A DNA stretch of 64,000 nucleotides from Bacillus sp. FJAT-52991 (GCF_037201805.1 NZ_CP147404.1:2318001-2382000), one strand, 5' to 3'; counted from the first letter of the stretch, positions 53,997 to 63,856 are shown. The notes: generated by a model not told the origin, from the sequence alone. Numbers and translations are program-made.

Positions 53997-55871
53997 TTAT
54001 TGAGCGGGTTTCTTGGCAGAATTCGGATCATAAAAACGAAGTAAATCGCCATAAATAATCTGATCTGAATAATTCAGTTCAGTTGAAGCCTTCTCCATAG
54101 CTGGTTCACAGTATTTTTTATCGGTTGGCTGTTCTGTGTTTTTATCCCAACATTTATTATCTGCATAAACGTAATCTTTTGTGACAAAGCGTCCATCACG
54201 GAAGACCGCTAAATTTTCATGATCAGCAGACAATAAATCCTGTCCGAGTTGCAAATCATCTTTTGTATTAATTCCAAGTAAATGAAGCAGTGTAGGTCGA
54301 ACGTCCACTTGACCTCCAACACTTTCGATCACTCTACCTTCAACGCCTGGTATATGAACCATAAATGGTACTTTTTGCAATTGAGTAGAAACGAACGGTG
54401 TCACTTCTTTACCTAAATATTCGCTCATAGCTTTATCATGATTCTCCGAAATACCATAATGATCTCCATAAAGGACAATCATTGAATTCTCATAAAGACC
54501 TGATGCTTTTAACTGCTCCACAAAATGTTTGAGCGCTTCGTCTGTATATCGAACCGTTACGAAATAGCGGTTAACAGTTCCATCTTGAGATGTAAATTCA
54601 TCAATGAGCTTGTCTTCTTCATCATAATAAAATGGATGATGATTCGTTAAAGTCAGCAATTTTGAATAGAAAGGCTGAGGCATGTCTTTCATATGCTCAA
54701 CAGATTGTTCAAGGAACGGAATATCTTTCATACCCCAGTTGACACTATTTTCTTCATTCACATCATAATCTCCAACTTCATAAAAACGCTCATAACCTAG
54801 AGATTTATACATAATGTCGCGATTCCAGAAACTCTTATTATTCGCATGCATAGCATTCGTATAATAACCATTTTCGTCTAAACTTTTAGCCATAGAGTTA
54901 AACTTATTGCCTGAATGAGTAAAAAACACTGCTCCACGGCTTAATGGATACAATGAGTTTTCAACAAGAAATTCAGCATCAGATGTTTTCCCTTGTCCTG
55001 TTTGATGATAAAAATTATTAAAATATAAACTTTCTTTGGCAAATTGGTTCATAAATGGTGTGATTTCTTGACCATTCACTTTATTATTAATAACGAATTC
55101 TTGCGTGGATTCTACGGAAACAAGGATCAAGTTCTTCCCTTTGGCCACACCAAACAAGTCATCATTTGGTTTAGCATAATTAGCATCGGTATAGTTTTCA
55201 ATATCTGCTAACTCACTACCATCTGCAAGCGCACGTTGCGCCGATGATTTTGATTGCAACACAATATCATAAATATGATAATTAAACGTCCCAATATTTT
55301 TAACAAGCATTTCTCTATCAAATGTTCTTGTTAATAACTGTGGACGCTCAATTTCAGCTAGTCCAAGATTTAAGAACAATATAGCAATTGCAGTTAAAAA
55401 ATAAGCACGTCGATTTGTCTTTGTCACCGAGTGAAATGAAACAAACTTTGGCTTCACTTTTAAAATGATGGCCAATAAAATTAAATCTGCAAAGTAGAAA
55501 ATATCATACCACTTAAATTCTTCCGTTACACTGTTGCCAAGATCACCAAAGTTGCTTGTTTGGAACAACAATGGTAACGTAATAAAGTCATTAAAGAAGC
55601 GATAGAATACTACATTCGCATATAGCAAGATCGTTAGTGCAAAGCTGGTGATCATTATATAACGATTTCTTGCTTTCTCACTTTTAAACAGCAAACTTAT
55701 TCCCAGTGCGAGCATAATAAAACTCAACGGATTAATAAACAGAATAATCTCTTGTAAAGTGTTTTCAATATCCATATGGAAGCTTGTTTTATAAGTAATA
55801 TACGTTTTCAACCATAAGAACAAAACGGCAACAGCAATTAACGTTACATTGTTGCGTAAGGTTCCTTTCAT
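53997..55871 (-). CDS. ltaS: Lipoteichoic acid synthase family protein (YqgS)
   Basis: This LTA synthase polymerises glycerol phosphate from phosphatidylglycerol on the outer face of the membrane. It has 624 residues. Five N-terminal membrane helices (about 8-190) precede a linker and an extracellular sulfatase-like domain. [11 protein letters not shown] carries the metal Glu, [11 protein letters not shown] the nucleophile Thr, and [14 protein letters not shown] the metal Asp/His. B. subtilis has four such paralogues; position between glcK and yqgT matches YqgS. Confidence 0.93.
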   Translation of the reverse strand: MKGTLRNNVTLIAVAVLFLWLKTYITYKTSFHMDIENTLQEIILFINPLSFIMLALGISLLFKSEKARNRYIMITSFALTILLYANVVFYRFFNDFITLPLLFQTSNFGDLGNSVTEEFKWYDIFYFADLILLAIILKVKPKFVSFHSVTKTNRRAYFLTAIAILFLNLGLAEIERPQLLTRTFDREMLVKNIGTFNYHIYDIVLQSKSSAQRALADGSELADIENYTDANYAKPNDDLFGVAKGKNLILVSVESTQEFVINNKVNGQEITPFMNQFAKESLYFNNFYHQTGQGKTSDAEFLVENSLYPLSRGAVFFTHSGNKFNSMAKSLDENGYYTNAMHANNKSFWNRDIMYKSLGYERFYEVGDYDVNEENSVNWGMKDIPFLEQSVEHMKDMPQPFYSKLLTLTNHHPFYYDEEDKLIDEFTSQDGTVNRYFVTVRYTDEALKHFVEQLKASGLYENSMIVLYGDHYGISENHDKAMSEYLGKEVTPFVSTQLQKVPFMVHIPGVEGRVIESVGGQVDVRPTLLHLLGINTKDDLQLGQDLLSADHENLAVFRDGRFVTKDYVYADNKCWDKNTEQPTDKKYCEPAMEKASTELNYSDQIIYGDLLRFYDPNSAKKPAQ

Positions 55872-56035
55872 TAAACACCCTCCTTAGTACAGCCCTCACA
55901 ACTTACAGCACTTGCTTTTTTTAGCAATTGTAAAAACATCATAGATAATCTTAATACTTTTTTTACAAAAAAGCAATGCAGATAAAACAGAGATTTTGTA
56001 GAATAGTAGCCTACGCTATAGCAACCAAAGAAGAA

Positions 56036-56081
56036 AAGGTGAAAAAACTCTACTTGGAGGAAAATAGAGTTTTTTCACCTT
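56036..56081 (-). terminator. Terminator of glcK
   Basis: Perfect 17-bp stem (56036-56052 with 56065-56081), with a 12-nt loop. On the minus strand it is followed by TTCTTCTTTGG. The stem is long, so it should be efficient. The rest of the ltaS-glcK gap shows nothing I recognise. Confidence 0.8.
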
Positions 56082-56146
56082 AAAAGTTTGTTTTTATCTT
56101 TTGTCACATTCTATTCGTGATCAAGAAGATGAGGATAATTGTTATG

Positions 56147-57115
56147 TTACTCCATCAACTTTTGCTTAATTAACCAAGCCGCTCCAATCACACCAGCTTC
56201 ATTTCCAAGAAGAGCTAAGTCAATATTTGTTGAGTTTCTGACAGGGGTAAACGCACACTCATTAAACTTTTTTCTGACCGATTGTAAAAGTGGATCTCCC
56301 GCCTTTGATACCCCACCCCCTATCACTATGACATCTGGATTCAAAGTGTTGGCAAGGTGAGATAACGCTAACCCGAGATAGTAGCTACATTGCTGGGCTG
56401 CAAAAGCAGCAATCTCATCCCCCATTTTTGCGGCCTCAAACACATCTTTTGCACTGAAATTTTGTTTCGTTCTTAAAAAAGAAGCTTTAGATGTGGTTTG
56501 CAGTTGCTGTGAAGCTAGTCGAACGACACCAGTCGCAGACGACACCGTTTCTAAACAACCACTTTTTCCACAGTTACACACAAACCCTTTTTCTGTTACC
56601 ACTGTCATATGACCGATTTCTCCAGCAGCTCCACGTGCCCCACGAACAATTTTACCATTAACAATTACTCCACCGCCGACGCCTGTTCCTAACGTGACAC
56701 AAACTAAGTTTTCAGCTCCACCTCCAGCACCTTTCCACATTTCTCCGAGTGCTGCACAGTTTGCATCGTTCTCTACCATAACAGGAAGGCCGATTTCTTG
56801 TTCTAGAAGAGCCTTTAAAGGATAATTCTTCCTCCACCCTAAATTAACGGCTTCATACATCACTCCACTTTCAGAAAAAGGCCCGGGTGCACCTACACCT
56901 ACACCGAGAAGCTGATCCTTCGATATAGACATCTCCAATAACTTCTTCTTTATTTCCTCGGCAATATTTTTAATAATTCGTGATCCATGATTAGATACAT
57001 CTGTTGGTACTTTCCAACCAACTACAATTTCCCCACTCGTATTTATAAAAGCTAATTTTGTCGTCGTGCCACCAAGATCAACAGCAGCAATTAATGAAGT
57101 AGCCACGTTATTCAC
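56147..57115 (-). CDS. glcK: Glucokinase, ROK family
   Basis: This 322-residue kinase phosphorylates glucose with ATP. It opens with IAAVDLGGTTTKLAFI for phosphate binding. The catalytic Asp is in MVENDANCAALGE, and the zinc-binding ROK signature is CNCGKSGCLET preceded by GEIGHMTV. The GTG at 57115 overlaps the yqgQ stop by 4 nt, and a second GTG lies three codons on. The gene is linked to yqgQ, as in B. subtilis. Confidence 0.95.
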   Translation of the reverse strand: MNNVATSLIAAVDLGGTTTKLAFINTSGEIVVGWKVPTDVSNHGSRIIKNIAEEIKKKLLEMSISKDQLLGVGVGAPGPFSESGVMYEAVNLGWRKNYPLKALLEQEIGLPVMVENDANCAALGEMWKGAGGGAENLVCVTLGTGVGGGVIVNGKIVRGARGAAGEIGHMTVVTEKGFVCNCGKSGCLETVSSATGVVRLASQQLQTTSKASFLRTKQNFSAKDVFEAAKMGDEIAAFAAQQCSYYLGLALSHLANTLNPDVIVIGGGVSKAGDPLLQSVRKKFNECAFTPVRNSTNIDLALLGNEAGVIGAAWLIKQKLME

Positions 57116-57321
57116 CTGTTCTTTAATTTATCTTTTTCTTTTTGAATCTCATGCCGCAACAAAAGTAAAGCCATTTGAAATTCTTTTGGTTCAACCAGTT
57201 GCGACTGATTTAATTCTTTTAATTCCGCTTCCATCAACTGTAAATCAGCGACCCGATCTCCTACATAAACGAATACACCAAATCTTTTTAATAACTGTTG
57301 AACATCCCAGATTGTATTCAT
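57112..57321 (-). CDS. yqgQ: Small protein YqgQ (DUF910)
   Basis: This 69-residue soluble helical protein begins MNTIWDVQQLLKRFGVFVYV and contains DRVADLQLMEAELKELNQSQ, typical of DUF910. The ATG at 57321 has AAAGGG 9 nt upstream. The overlap with glcK suggests translational coupling. The function is unknown, although structures suggest nucleic acid binding. Confidence 0.88.
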   Translation of the reverse strand: MNTIWDVQQLLKRFGVFVYVGDRVADLQLMEAELKELNQSQLVEPKEFQMALLLLRHEIQKEKDKLKNR

Positions 57322-57366
57322 TGACACCAACCCTTTAAGCTAAATTTTCAACATCCATTTCATTCA

Positions 57367-58536
57367 TTAGTTAAAACCTATATACAGTGCACTAACTGTC
57401 AGTATCATCGTTCCCGCTAGGAAGACGAGCTGTCTACCTATCCGATGATTTTCCGGCAAATGAAGCACACCTGTCGCTAAAAAGCCGCCAATCAACCCAC
57501 CAATATGACCAGCATTATCGATTCCAGACATCGTAAACCCAAACACAAGGTTGATTATGATGATAAAGATAATATTCATTCCCATCGTCCGAAAAAACTG
57601 TCTAGGATACACCGTTCCAAAATATAACAAAGCACCAAAACAGCCAAATATCGCTCCGCTCGCTCCAGCTGATAAAGAGTCATTCATTAAAAAACTAGCC
57701 AATGTTCCTGTAAATCCTGCAAATAAATAAATCAATAAAAAGCGAAACCGACCAAAAATCTTTTCTACTGCTGTCCCTAATAAATAAATAGCAACTGTAT
57801 TCATCAACAAATGTAAAAAGCCTATATGCAAAAACGTCGGCGTAAAAAACCGCCACCATTCTCCCTCAAGGATCAGCGGGTTAAATTTAGCACCAAAACG
57901 AATGAGGTTGGATGTATTGGTACTCCCTCCGCTTAACTCCATCAAAATAAATACAATGACTTGTATACCGATAAATAAAAAAGAAAAAAACGGAGTGGCA
58001 TAATTAAACAATTTTTGATCTTCTTCCTTTTTCTTCACAGAATAAGTAAGAACGGCTCTTTGATAAGCATATCCTTCTTCATCTGAGCAACTGTCAAAAA
58101 AAGAAGGGTCAATCGCCTCTTGAAACAACTGATTAAGTTGGTCAACCGTTTCCTTGTGACGCTCTTGACTGAATAAAATCGATGTCACTTTTGTTTTTTG
58201 CCCTTTCGGATAATAGAACGGCTCGCTTGTATAACGTTCATAATCATCAATCGGGGAATGAGAGGATATGTAAATATTCACTACATTTAATTGACGTTTT
58301 CCTAATCGCTTACGAATTCCTTCACCTATAGCAGAAACACCTTCAATATCTTTGCGAAGACGATTCGACCAATCGACATCTGCACGAACTAGTCGAATAA
58401 TTTGTGCGGATTTATTCGTTACATGTTCAAGCAACATCTCCTGTCGATTTTCAACCTTGCTCATAATTTGATAGTCTTTCTCCACCACAAAGAAATAAGC
58501 AAGCTTCCAAAATAGATTATTTTCAGTAGAACCCAT
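57367..58536 (-). CDS. gluP: Rhomboid-family intramembrane serine protease (GluP/YqgP-like, no TPR)
   Basis: This protein has an N-terminal cytosolic domain (about 1-175) and a rhomboid domain with six or seven membrane helices. The catalytic Ser is in SAGASGAIFGCFGALLY and the catalytic His in DNAGHIGGLIGGF; EWWRFFTPTFLHIGFLHLLMN is also conserved. An ATG at 58536 has AAAGG 10 nt upstream; one at 58557 is also open. B. subtilis YqgP has a C-terminal TPR region of more than 100 residues; this protein ends right after the last helix. Confidence 0.9.
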   Translation of the reverse strand: MGSTENNLFWKLAYFFVVEKDYQIMSKVENRQEMLLEHVTNKSAQIIRLVRADVDWSNRLRKDIEGVSAIGEGIRKRLGKRQLNVVNIYISSHSPIDDYERYTSEPFYYPKGQKTKVTSILFSQERHKETVDQLNQLFQEAIDPSFFDSCSDEEGYAYQRAVLTYSVKKKEEDQKLFNYATPFFSFLFIGIQVIVFILMELSGGSTNTSNLIRFGAKFNPLILEGEWWRFFTPTFLHIGFLHLLMNTVAIYLLGTAVEKIFGRFRFLLIYLFAGFTGTLASFLMNDSLSAGASGAIFGCFGALLYFGTVYPRQFFRTMGMNIIFIIIINLVFGFTMSGIDNAGHIGGLIGGFLATGVLHLPENHRIGRQLVFLAGTMILTVSALYIGFN

Positions 58537-58623
58537 CTCATCACTGCCTTTGTTCATTTTGTTCTTTCTTACTATAACGAAAGAGAAAAGCCACTGTAAA
58601 GTCTAGGCTATCTAGGTTCACCT

Positions 58624-59193
58624 TTATTTAGAAAAACAAGTATAAATCTCTTTTTCTGTAATCAATTGTTGGACAGGTAAATCGTAAACTTCTCTAGGAA
58701 CCTCTGTTAACAGTTGCTGTGAAAACAAGAGAGCTACTGTTTCCCCTTCAAAGTTTTCGAGAAATCGATCAAAATAGCCACCACCAAAACCAAGACGATA
58801 TCCTCTCTTATCGAAAGCAAGACCAGGAACAATTAATAAATCTATGGTCTTCGAGTCCACATCATTTGTCCTGGCAGGGTCAGGTTCATATAAACCTGAA
58901 TACACCGTCTCAAGCTCACAAAATGAAGTCAATTCATAATACTTCATACTCCGATCTACTGGATAGCATTTAGGAACAACGACTTTTTTCCCCTCTTCCC
59001 AACCTCTTGTGATCAATGACCAAGTATTTACTTCGCGTAAACGAGAAACTGTAACCGCTATTGTCTCGGCACTTTGCCATAGTGGTAATGAGAATAAGCG
59101 TTGTGCAATTTGAAAAGAGTATTGCTCATACTCAAGCTTACTCATGCTTGCTAGTACTTCTTTCATATTGTGTCGCAACAGTTGCTTATCCAT
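58624..59193 (-). CDS. yqgN: 5-formyltetrahydrofolate cyclo-ligase
   Basis: This 189-residue ATP-dependent enzyme converts 5-formyl-THF to 5,10-methenyl-THF. It has VVPKCYPVDRSMKYYEL, then the phosphate-binding DLLIVPGLAFDKRGYRLGFGGGYFDRFL that identifies the family (read in two parts). The ATG at 59193 follows GGGGGA. It is upstream of gluP in the same direction, about 65 nt apart. Confidence 0.95.
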   Translation of the reverse strand: MDKQLLRHNMKEVLASMSKLEYEQYSFQIAQRLFSLPLWQSAETIAVTVSRLREVNTWSLITRGWEEGKKVVVPKCYPVDRSMKYYELTSFCELETVYSGLYEPDPARTNDVDSKTIDLLIVPGLAFDKRGYRLGFGGGYFDRFLENFEGETVALLFSQQLLTEVPREVYDLPVQQLITEKEIYTCFSK

Positions 59194-59229
59194 CTTTAAC
59201 AATCCCCCTAATTTTTTATATAAAAAAAA

Positions 59230-59251
59230 CAGCAGGAAAAGGATCCCGCTG
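59230..59251 (-). terminator. Terminator of rpmG
   Basis: Stem CAGCGGG / CCTGCTG on the minus strand (one wobble) is followed by eight T residues. It is immediately past the rpmG stop. Confidence 0.85.
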
Positions 59252-59252
59252 C

Positions 59253-59402
59253 TTACTTTGTTTCACGATGAGCAGTAACACGCTTTTCTCTTGAACAATA
59301 TTTTTTCAGTTCAAGACGATCAGGGTTGTTACGTTTGTTTTTCTTAGAAATATAGTTACGATCACCGCACTCAGTGCAAGCTAAAGTGATATTTACGCGC
59401 AT
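59253..59402 (-). CDS. rpmG: 50S ribosomal protein L33
   Basis: This 49-residue ribosomal protein begins [20 protein letters not shown] and ends [12 protein letters not shown]. It has three cysteines: CTEC at positions 9-12 and a third in KKYCSREK, so it lacks the second pair of the zinc-binding form. A GGAGGG ribosome-binding site precedes the ATG at 59402. Position beside yqgN matches rpmGA of Bacillus. Confidence 0.96.
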   Translation of the reverse strand: MRVNITLACTECGDRNYISKKNKRNNPDRLELKKYCSREKRVTAHRETK

Positions 59403-59492
59403 CTTTTTCCCTCCAAACTTTTCAATACATTTGTATCTTCTTTACGACCTTTCTATAATATCACTTTTTTTTTGCAAATGCTAGTCTGATTT

Positions 59493-60350
59493 TCATTGTT
59501 CCGTCGTTTTAATCGTCCATTGTCTATTATTTCTCTCTGTCCAACTAGTTGAAAGGGCATCGTGCAAATGAAAACGCTTTAAAAACTGTGTGGAGTAGTT
59601 GCTAATTTGAGCAATTGGCGGTTTTCTCGCGGATGCTATTCCTGAAATTCCATGTTTCAACCTTTTTTCTGCTAACCAATGCTGATAGGGATTGCCAATA
59701 TCTTGCCAATAGGCTTCTGAGCGATACACAAAAATTCTCTCACAGTCTTTTAAAATAACAGGAAAAAGATCTTTAGCAAAATCCACTTCCCCATTAAAAT
59801 GATAGCGCTCAAAAATCTCTGGTTCAATAATATAAATACCTGTATTGACGATACTACTAAAAATTTGTTCTTTCTCCGGCTTTTCAAGAAAGGACACTAA
59901 TCGTCCTTCCTCATTAATCAAACAAATACCGAAATCTTCCGGCCTTTCCACTTCCACAGCGACTAAAGTCAAAAGAGCTTGCTTAGAATGATGGAATTGG
60001 ATCGCTGCTTCAAGTGAAATATTCGTCAATGCATCTCCGCTCAATACAACAAACGTTTCCTGAAAACGGTCCGCATGCCGAAAAAGACTCCCTGCTGTTC
60101 CAAGTGGGGCTTTTTCTTCAATATAAGTAACGTTTACACCAAAACGGGAGCCATCTCCAATATGCTGCTTAATGCTTTCCTTTTTGTAACAGACGGTGAG
60201 AGTCACATCGGTAATCCCTTGCTTTTTGAAGAGTTCTAAGTTGTATTCTAACAGAGGCTTGTTTAGTAATGGCACCATAGGCTTTGGTAACCAATCAGTT
60301 AAAGGCTTTAGCCTTTCCCCTCTACCTCCTGCTAAAATAACTCCTTTCAT
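59493..60350 (-). CDS. Sugar-1-phosphate nucleotidyltransferase
   Basis: This 285-residue enzyme of the NTP_transferase family should activate a hexose 1-phosphate. The nucleotide-binding motif is MKGVILAGGRGERLKPLTDW with PKPMVPLLNKPLLEY, the sugar-binding region IEEKAPLGTAGSLF, and the metal Asp VLSGDALTNIS. There is no C-terminal hexapeptide domain; the last 50 residues are not conserved in any way I recognise. It overlaps the GT4 fusion gene by 4 nt, so it is in the same operon. Whether the nucleotide is GDP, ADP or UDP cannot be told. Confidence 0.85.
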   Translation of the reverse strand: MKGVILAGGRGERLKPLTDWLPKPMVPLLNKPLLEYNLELFKKQGITDVTLTVCYKKESIKQHIGDGSRFGVNVTYIEEKAPLGTAGSLFRHADRFQETFVVLSGDALTNISLEAAIQFHHSKQALLTLVAVEVERPEDFGICLINEEGRLVSFLEKPEKEQIFSSIVNTGIYIIEPEIFERYHFNGEVDFAKDLFPVILKDCERIFVYRSEAYWQDIGNPYQHWLAEKRLKHGISGIASARKPPIAQISNYSTQFLKRFHLHDALSTSWTERNNRQWTIKTTEQ

Positions 60351-62659
60351 GAACGCACACCTTCCATCTTTAAATTTACCATGGCCTGGTCATACACTTG
60401 CTTCGTCTGTCCACTGATCTTTTCCCAACTATAAACATTTTTAGCTAGCTGATAGCCATTCATTCTCATGCGATCCTTTAACTCGCGATCATGTAGAAGC
60501 CGTTCTAATTGTAACTGAAGGCTCCATGAATCTCCGGGTGTAAATAACAACCCTGTTTCTTCATGTAGTACAAAGGATTTTAATCCACCTGTACGAGAAA
60601 CTACCACTGGCCTTTGCGCTGCCATAGCCTCTAACGCCACAATCCCAAACGGTTCATAAAGGCTTGGAAAAACAGCCACTTCACATTCCGTAAATAACTG
60701 CCATCTTTCTTCATCCGTTACAAATCCAATGAAGTGAACAAAGTTTGCTAGATTCCTTTTTTCCACTTCTTTTCGAAAATAGTTCAACAAAGGTCCCTTA
60801 CCTGCAATGATAAACTGAATATTGTATTTTTTCAAGATTTCCCCAGCCGCTTCAATTAATAAATGAAAGCCCTTTTCCTTTACCATTCGCCCAATGGAAA
60901 AAACGTAAGGAAATTCGTTTTGCTTCATTACCACGCCTTTTTGCTCATTTAAAAACACCCCATTAGGAATGGTGAATATTGGTTTAGGTTTCTCTAAATA
61001 ATAAGTCTGAACTTCTTCTTTCATGGGCTGGCTACAAACGATTAAATAATCGGATTGATTAAATAATTTCTTTTCTATATAACTAATTTCTAATTGCATG
61101 TCAGTAAAATCCCCTTGATTACGACCAAATTCTGTAGCGTGAACAGTCGTCACTAAAGGTAGACGAAAGTACTCTTTACAAGAAAGAGCGGCATAGCTGA
61201 CAAGCCAATCATGCGCATGAAGCAGTTGGATTCTTTTTTCTCCAATCAACTCGACTGCTTTCCGGAGCATGCACGCATTTAAGTCTGCTACCCATTTTAA
61301 AAAGTTTGGTTCACACGAATGTAATGGTCCGGTACGAAAAACATGAACCCCCTCGTTATATTCATAATTGGGCGCATCCGCTGTAACAGCAGTAATGACA
61401 TAAATATCAAGACCTTCTTTCACAAGTGACATCGCAAGGTCATGCACATGTCGAGATAAGCCACCAACTATTCTAGGAGGATACTCCCAAGTAAATAAGA
61501 GCACCCCCTTTTTTTCTTCCGGTAAATGATGACTTTCATATTTTTTTTCTTGTGAAAGCGCGCTTATTCCACTCAGCAACCGCTCATATCGCTGTTGAAT
61601 AAAATCATAATCACAAAGATCCTGACAAATCCCTTCATATATATAGTCAAACGCCTGATAATAATTGATCCGTTCCTCTTCACAAGCATCATGAGCAATC
61701 GCATATAAATAATAGGTCCATTCTTGTATAAGTGCTTGTAACAAAAATCTCTCCTCATGAGGCAGGCGTTCCTTTACTCTAGCAATCTTTCGTTCCATTT
61801 CAAAGGCTAGCATTGAACACTCTATTGCGTGATCGTTCAACAAAGGACGTTGATTAAAATGTAAATAGCTAAACGGAACATGAACAAGCTTTTCTTCAGC
61901 CATTCTTGCTTCTACACGCTCTTTTGGTATATTCTTTAACAATTTGTGAAGGAGAGCAAGAGAAGCCTGTGACAATGGAAGATAGATCGATATTTCCCCT
62001 ATTTCCCATAGGCTCTCACAGTCGGCAATGCGAATCGGTTGAACTTCGATTCCATAGGCGGTTTTGTACGTATATTTCTCTTCACCTTCCATTTGAGGAA
62101 GAGCCTCATGATCAAGAAATATGTACGTAATCCCAAATTGTTTTAAAAATACATCTATCCCTGAAGTATATGCACATTGTGGCAGCCATAGACCATTGGG
62201 CGTACATTGAAAACAGGCTTGCCAAATTTGAATGGTTTGATGTAGTTGATAGCTGATCGCTTCTGGAGTTTGCAAAACCGTTAAGGGGAAATCACTGATC
62301 GTTGAAGGATAAGCTGTTAAACGTCCACATTTCATATAATAGTTAAATGATTCTATCAATTCACCGTGCCATTCTGTCCAATGCTCAAATAATGATAAAT
62401 GCTCTTCATCGTCTACACTAGAGAAATAATGTTCTGCAGCTGCTTTAAAGCTAGGTGATTGAAACCAGTTGATCATTAGTGGATTAAAAACAACGCCAAT
62501 GTGTACACTGGGAGGAAGCTTTTTCAACAGATCTATTAATCCTAAATATTCTTTAAGTACTGCTTGAAGATAGGACGACGTTTCTTCTTGATTGAACAAA
62601 AGAAACGGACGAAAAGGAACGGACGGCTGCAAAATAATAAAAGCTTGTTTTTCACTCAT
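60347..62659 (-). CDS. Fusion of degenerate GH57-like domain and GT4 glycosyltransferase
   Basis: This 770-residue protein has an N-terminal GH57/DUF1957-like domain (about 1-385) and a C-terminal GT4 glycosyltransferase (about 395-770). GT4 evidence: LLFTWEYPPRIVGGLSRHVH for acceptor binding, HAHDWLVSYAA, and SLYEPFGIVALEAMAAQRPV with the E-x7-E donor motif. In GH57 enzymes the expected motif is WLPECAY with the nucleophile Glu; here it reads GLWLPQCAY, and the N-terminal HxHxP is ILQPSVPF. The hydrolase half is therefore probably inactive. The ATG at 62659 follows GGAGGAAG. Confidence 0.85.
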   Translation of the reverse strand: MSEKQAFIILQPSVPFRPFLLFNQEETSSYLQAVLKEYLGLIDLLKKLPPSVHIGVVFNPLMINWFQSPSFKAAAEHYFSSVDDEEHLSLFEHWTEWHGELIESFNYYMKCGRLTAYPSTISDFPLTVLQTPEAISYQLHQTIQIWQACFQCTPNGLWLPQCAYTSGIDVFLKQFGITYIFLDHEALPQMEGEEKYTYKTAYGIEVQPIRIADCESLWEIGEISIYLPLSQASLALLHKLLKNIPKERVEARMAEEKLVHVPFSYLHFNQRPLLNDHAIECSMLAFEMERKIARVKERLPHEERFLLQALIQEWTYYLYAIAHDACEEERINYYQAFDYIYEGICQDLCDYDFIQQRYERLLSGISALSQEKKYESHHLPEEKKGVLLFTWEYPPRIVGGLSRHVHDLAMSLVKEGLDIYVITAVTADAPNYEYNEGVHVFRTGPLHSCEPNFLKWVADLNACMLRKAVELIGEKRIQLLHAHDWLVSYAALSCKEYFRLPLVTTVHATEFGRNQGDFTDMQLEISYIEKKLFNQSDYLIVCSQPMKEEVQTYYLEKPKPIFTIPNGVFLNEQKGVVMKQNEFPYVFSIGRMVKEKGFHLLIEAAGEILKKYNIQFIIAGKGPLLNYFRKEVEKRNLANFVHFIGFVTDEERWQLFTECEVAVFPSLYEPFGIVALEAMAAQRPVVVSRTGGLKSFVLHEETGLLFTPGDSWSLQLQLERLLHDRELKDRMRMNGYQLAKNVYSWEKISGQTKQVYDQAMVNLKMEGVRS

Positions 62660-63368
62660 GTTCTTCCTCCAATGAATATTCATAATAGGAATACGTGCTT
62701 ATATGCTCGATCCAAAGTGGTCTTTTCGTTTCATCATTTCGATACCTTTCCATCGTTGAATACATCATGAATTGTTGAGCAGCCTGTTCATAAGGGGTGT
62801 GAATCGGATTTGAACGAAGAAGAGGAAAAAAATCTTGTTGCCGGTTCAAGAATCCAATCTCACACACATAAGAACGATTTCTTTGCAAGCCTTTCACAAA
62901 CCAATAATTGCTGTTTGTTGGCACTTTAAAGGCATACATATGGTGAGCATTGTTTCCGTTAAAAATGATGTCCGATACATCGTAAAGTCTTAAATCATAA
63001 GCTGGTTGATCAATCGGTAGTTGGAAAATACTCTGTATCGCTTGAATAAACCACTCTTCAAGTGTCCATTGACAAATCGCTCGGTTAGGTGAAGTAAGTG
63101 TAAGCGTTAAAAACCCAGCTGTAAAGCCTTCTATCTTTTCATCCTTCAAAGAGAATACAAAGGGATTTTTCTCTTCCTCTAACGAAGCCTGTTGCTTTTG
63201 GAACTTTTCCCATTGGTAACGAACCTTCCCGACAGAAATACCTAATATGTCAGCAATGTTTTGTATCGATTTTCCTTCGTTTTTTAACCTAATAATTTCC
63301 GCTTGCAACATTCTCACCCTATTCAGCATCATTTTCACTCTTCTTTTCATCGTAACACTGTCCGACAT
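62652..63368 (-). CDS. DUF4912 protein with N-terminal HTH
   Basis: This 238-residue protein starts with a helical HTH-like segment (KSIQNIADILGISVGKVRYQW, about 34-54) and has a DUF4912 region (about 95-215, with DLRLYDVSDIIFNGNNAHHM and RSYVCEIGF). DUF4912 is often found next to GH57/DUF1957 genes in Firmicutes, where it may bind a glucan or act as a scaffold; the role is unknown. It is the first gene of the three-gene operon. Start codons at 63368 and at the later ATG at 63332 are both possible. Confidence 0.75.
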   Translation of the reverse strand: MSDSVTMKRRVKMMLNRVRMLQAEIIRLKNEGKSIQNIADILGISVGKVRYQWEKFQKQQASLEEEKNPFVFSLKDEKIEGFTAGFLTLTLTSPNRAICQWTLEEWFIQAIQSIFQLPIDQPAYDLRLYDVSDIIFNGNNAHHMYAFKVPTNSNYWFVKGLQRNRSYVCEIGFLNRQQDFFPLLRSNPIHTPYEQAAQQFMMYSTMERYRNDETKRPLWIEHISTYSYYEYSLEEEHE

Positions 63369-63486
63369 GATCTACAATGTACACATATTGTCGCAATATG
63401 ACTATTTTTACCTAATGAAGCTAGTAGAAATAGACTAAATATGATATAAATAACATGAGCTATCAAACATCGAGGTGACGATATAA

Positions 63487-63852
63487 ATGTACGGATTAAT
63501 GATTGGCCTTGCCGCTGCTGCGGTCGTTTTTTTCCTTCTTTCACTTTTTCAAAAAGATCGCTATACCCAACTATCTAAAGAGGTGGAAGAACTGTCTATG
63601 CAGCATTTGCAAGAAAGCTATCAACTAAAACAAAAAATAAAGATATTAGAAGAGGAGCTTTTTTTAGACGGCTCTCTCGAATTAAATGGAGAAGCGTATA
63701 CGGAACAAACAAACATTAGTGCTATCATAAAAAATCAAGTGATCGCCCTATATTACCAAGGAACCAGTATAAACGCCATTGCCAAACAATCTTCTCTGTC
63801 CACAAAACAGGTGCAACAAATATTAAAACCGTATATGGAACAAAAGGAGTGA
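63487..63852 (+). CDS. Small membrane-anchored protein with C-terminal HTH
   Basis: This 121-residue protein has one N-terminal membrane helix (MIGLAAAAVVFFLLSLF), a coiled-coil linker (about 24-60, KEVEELSMQHLQESYQLKQK) and a C-terminal HTH-like segment (about 92-115, NAIAKQSSLSTKQVQQIL). The GAGGTGACGATATAA upstream of the ATG at 63487 serves as ribosome-binding site. I do not recognise a named gene. It is divergent from the DUF4912 gene and 4 nt before the next gene. Confidence 0.72.
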   Translation: MYGLMIGLAAAAVVFFLLSLFQKDRYTQLSKEVEELSMQHLQESYQLKQKIKILEEELFLDGSLELNGEAYTEQTNISAIIKNQVIALYYQGTSINAIAKQSSLSTKQVQQILKPYMEQKE

Positions 63853-63856
63853 AGTC

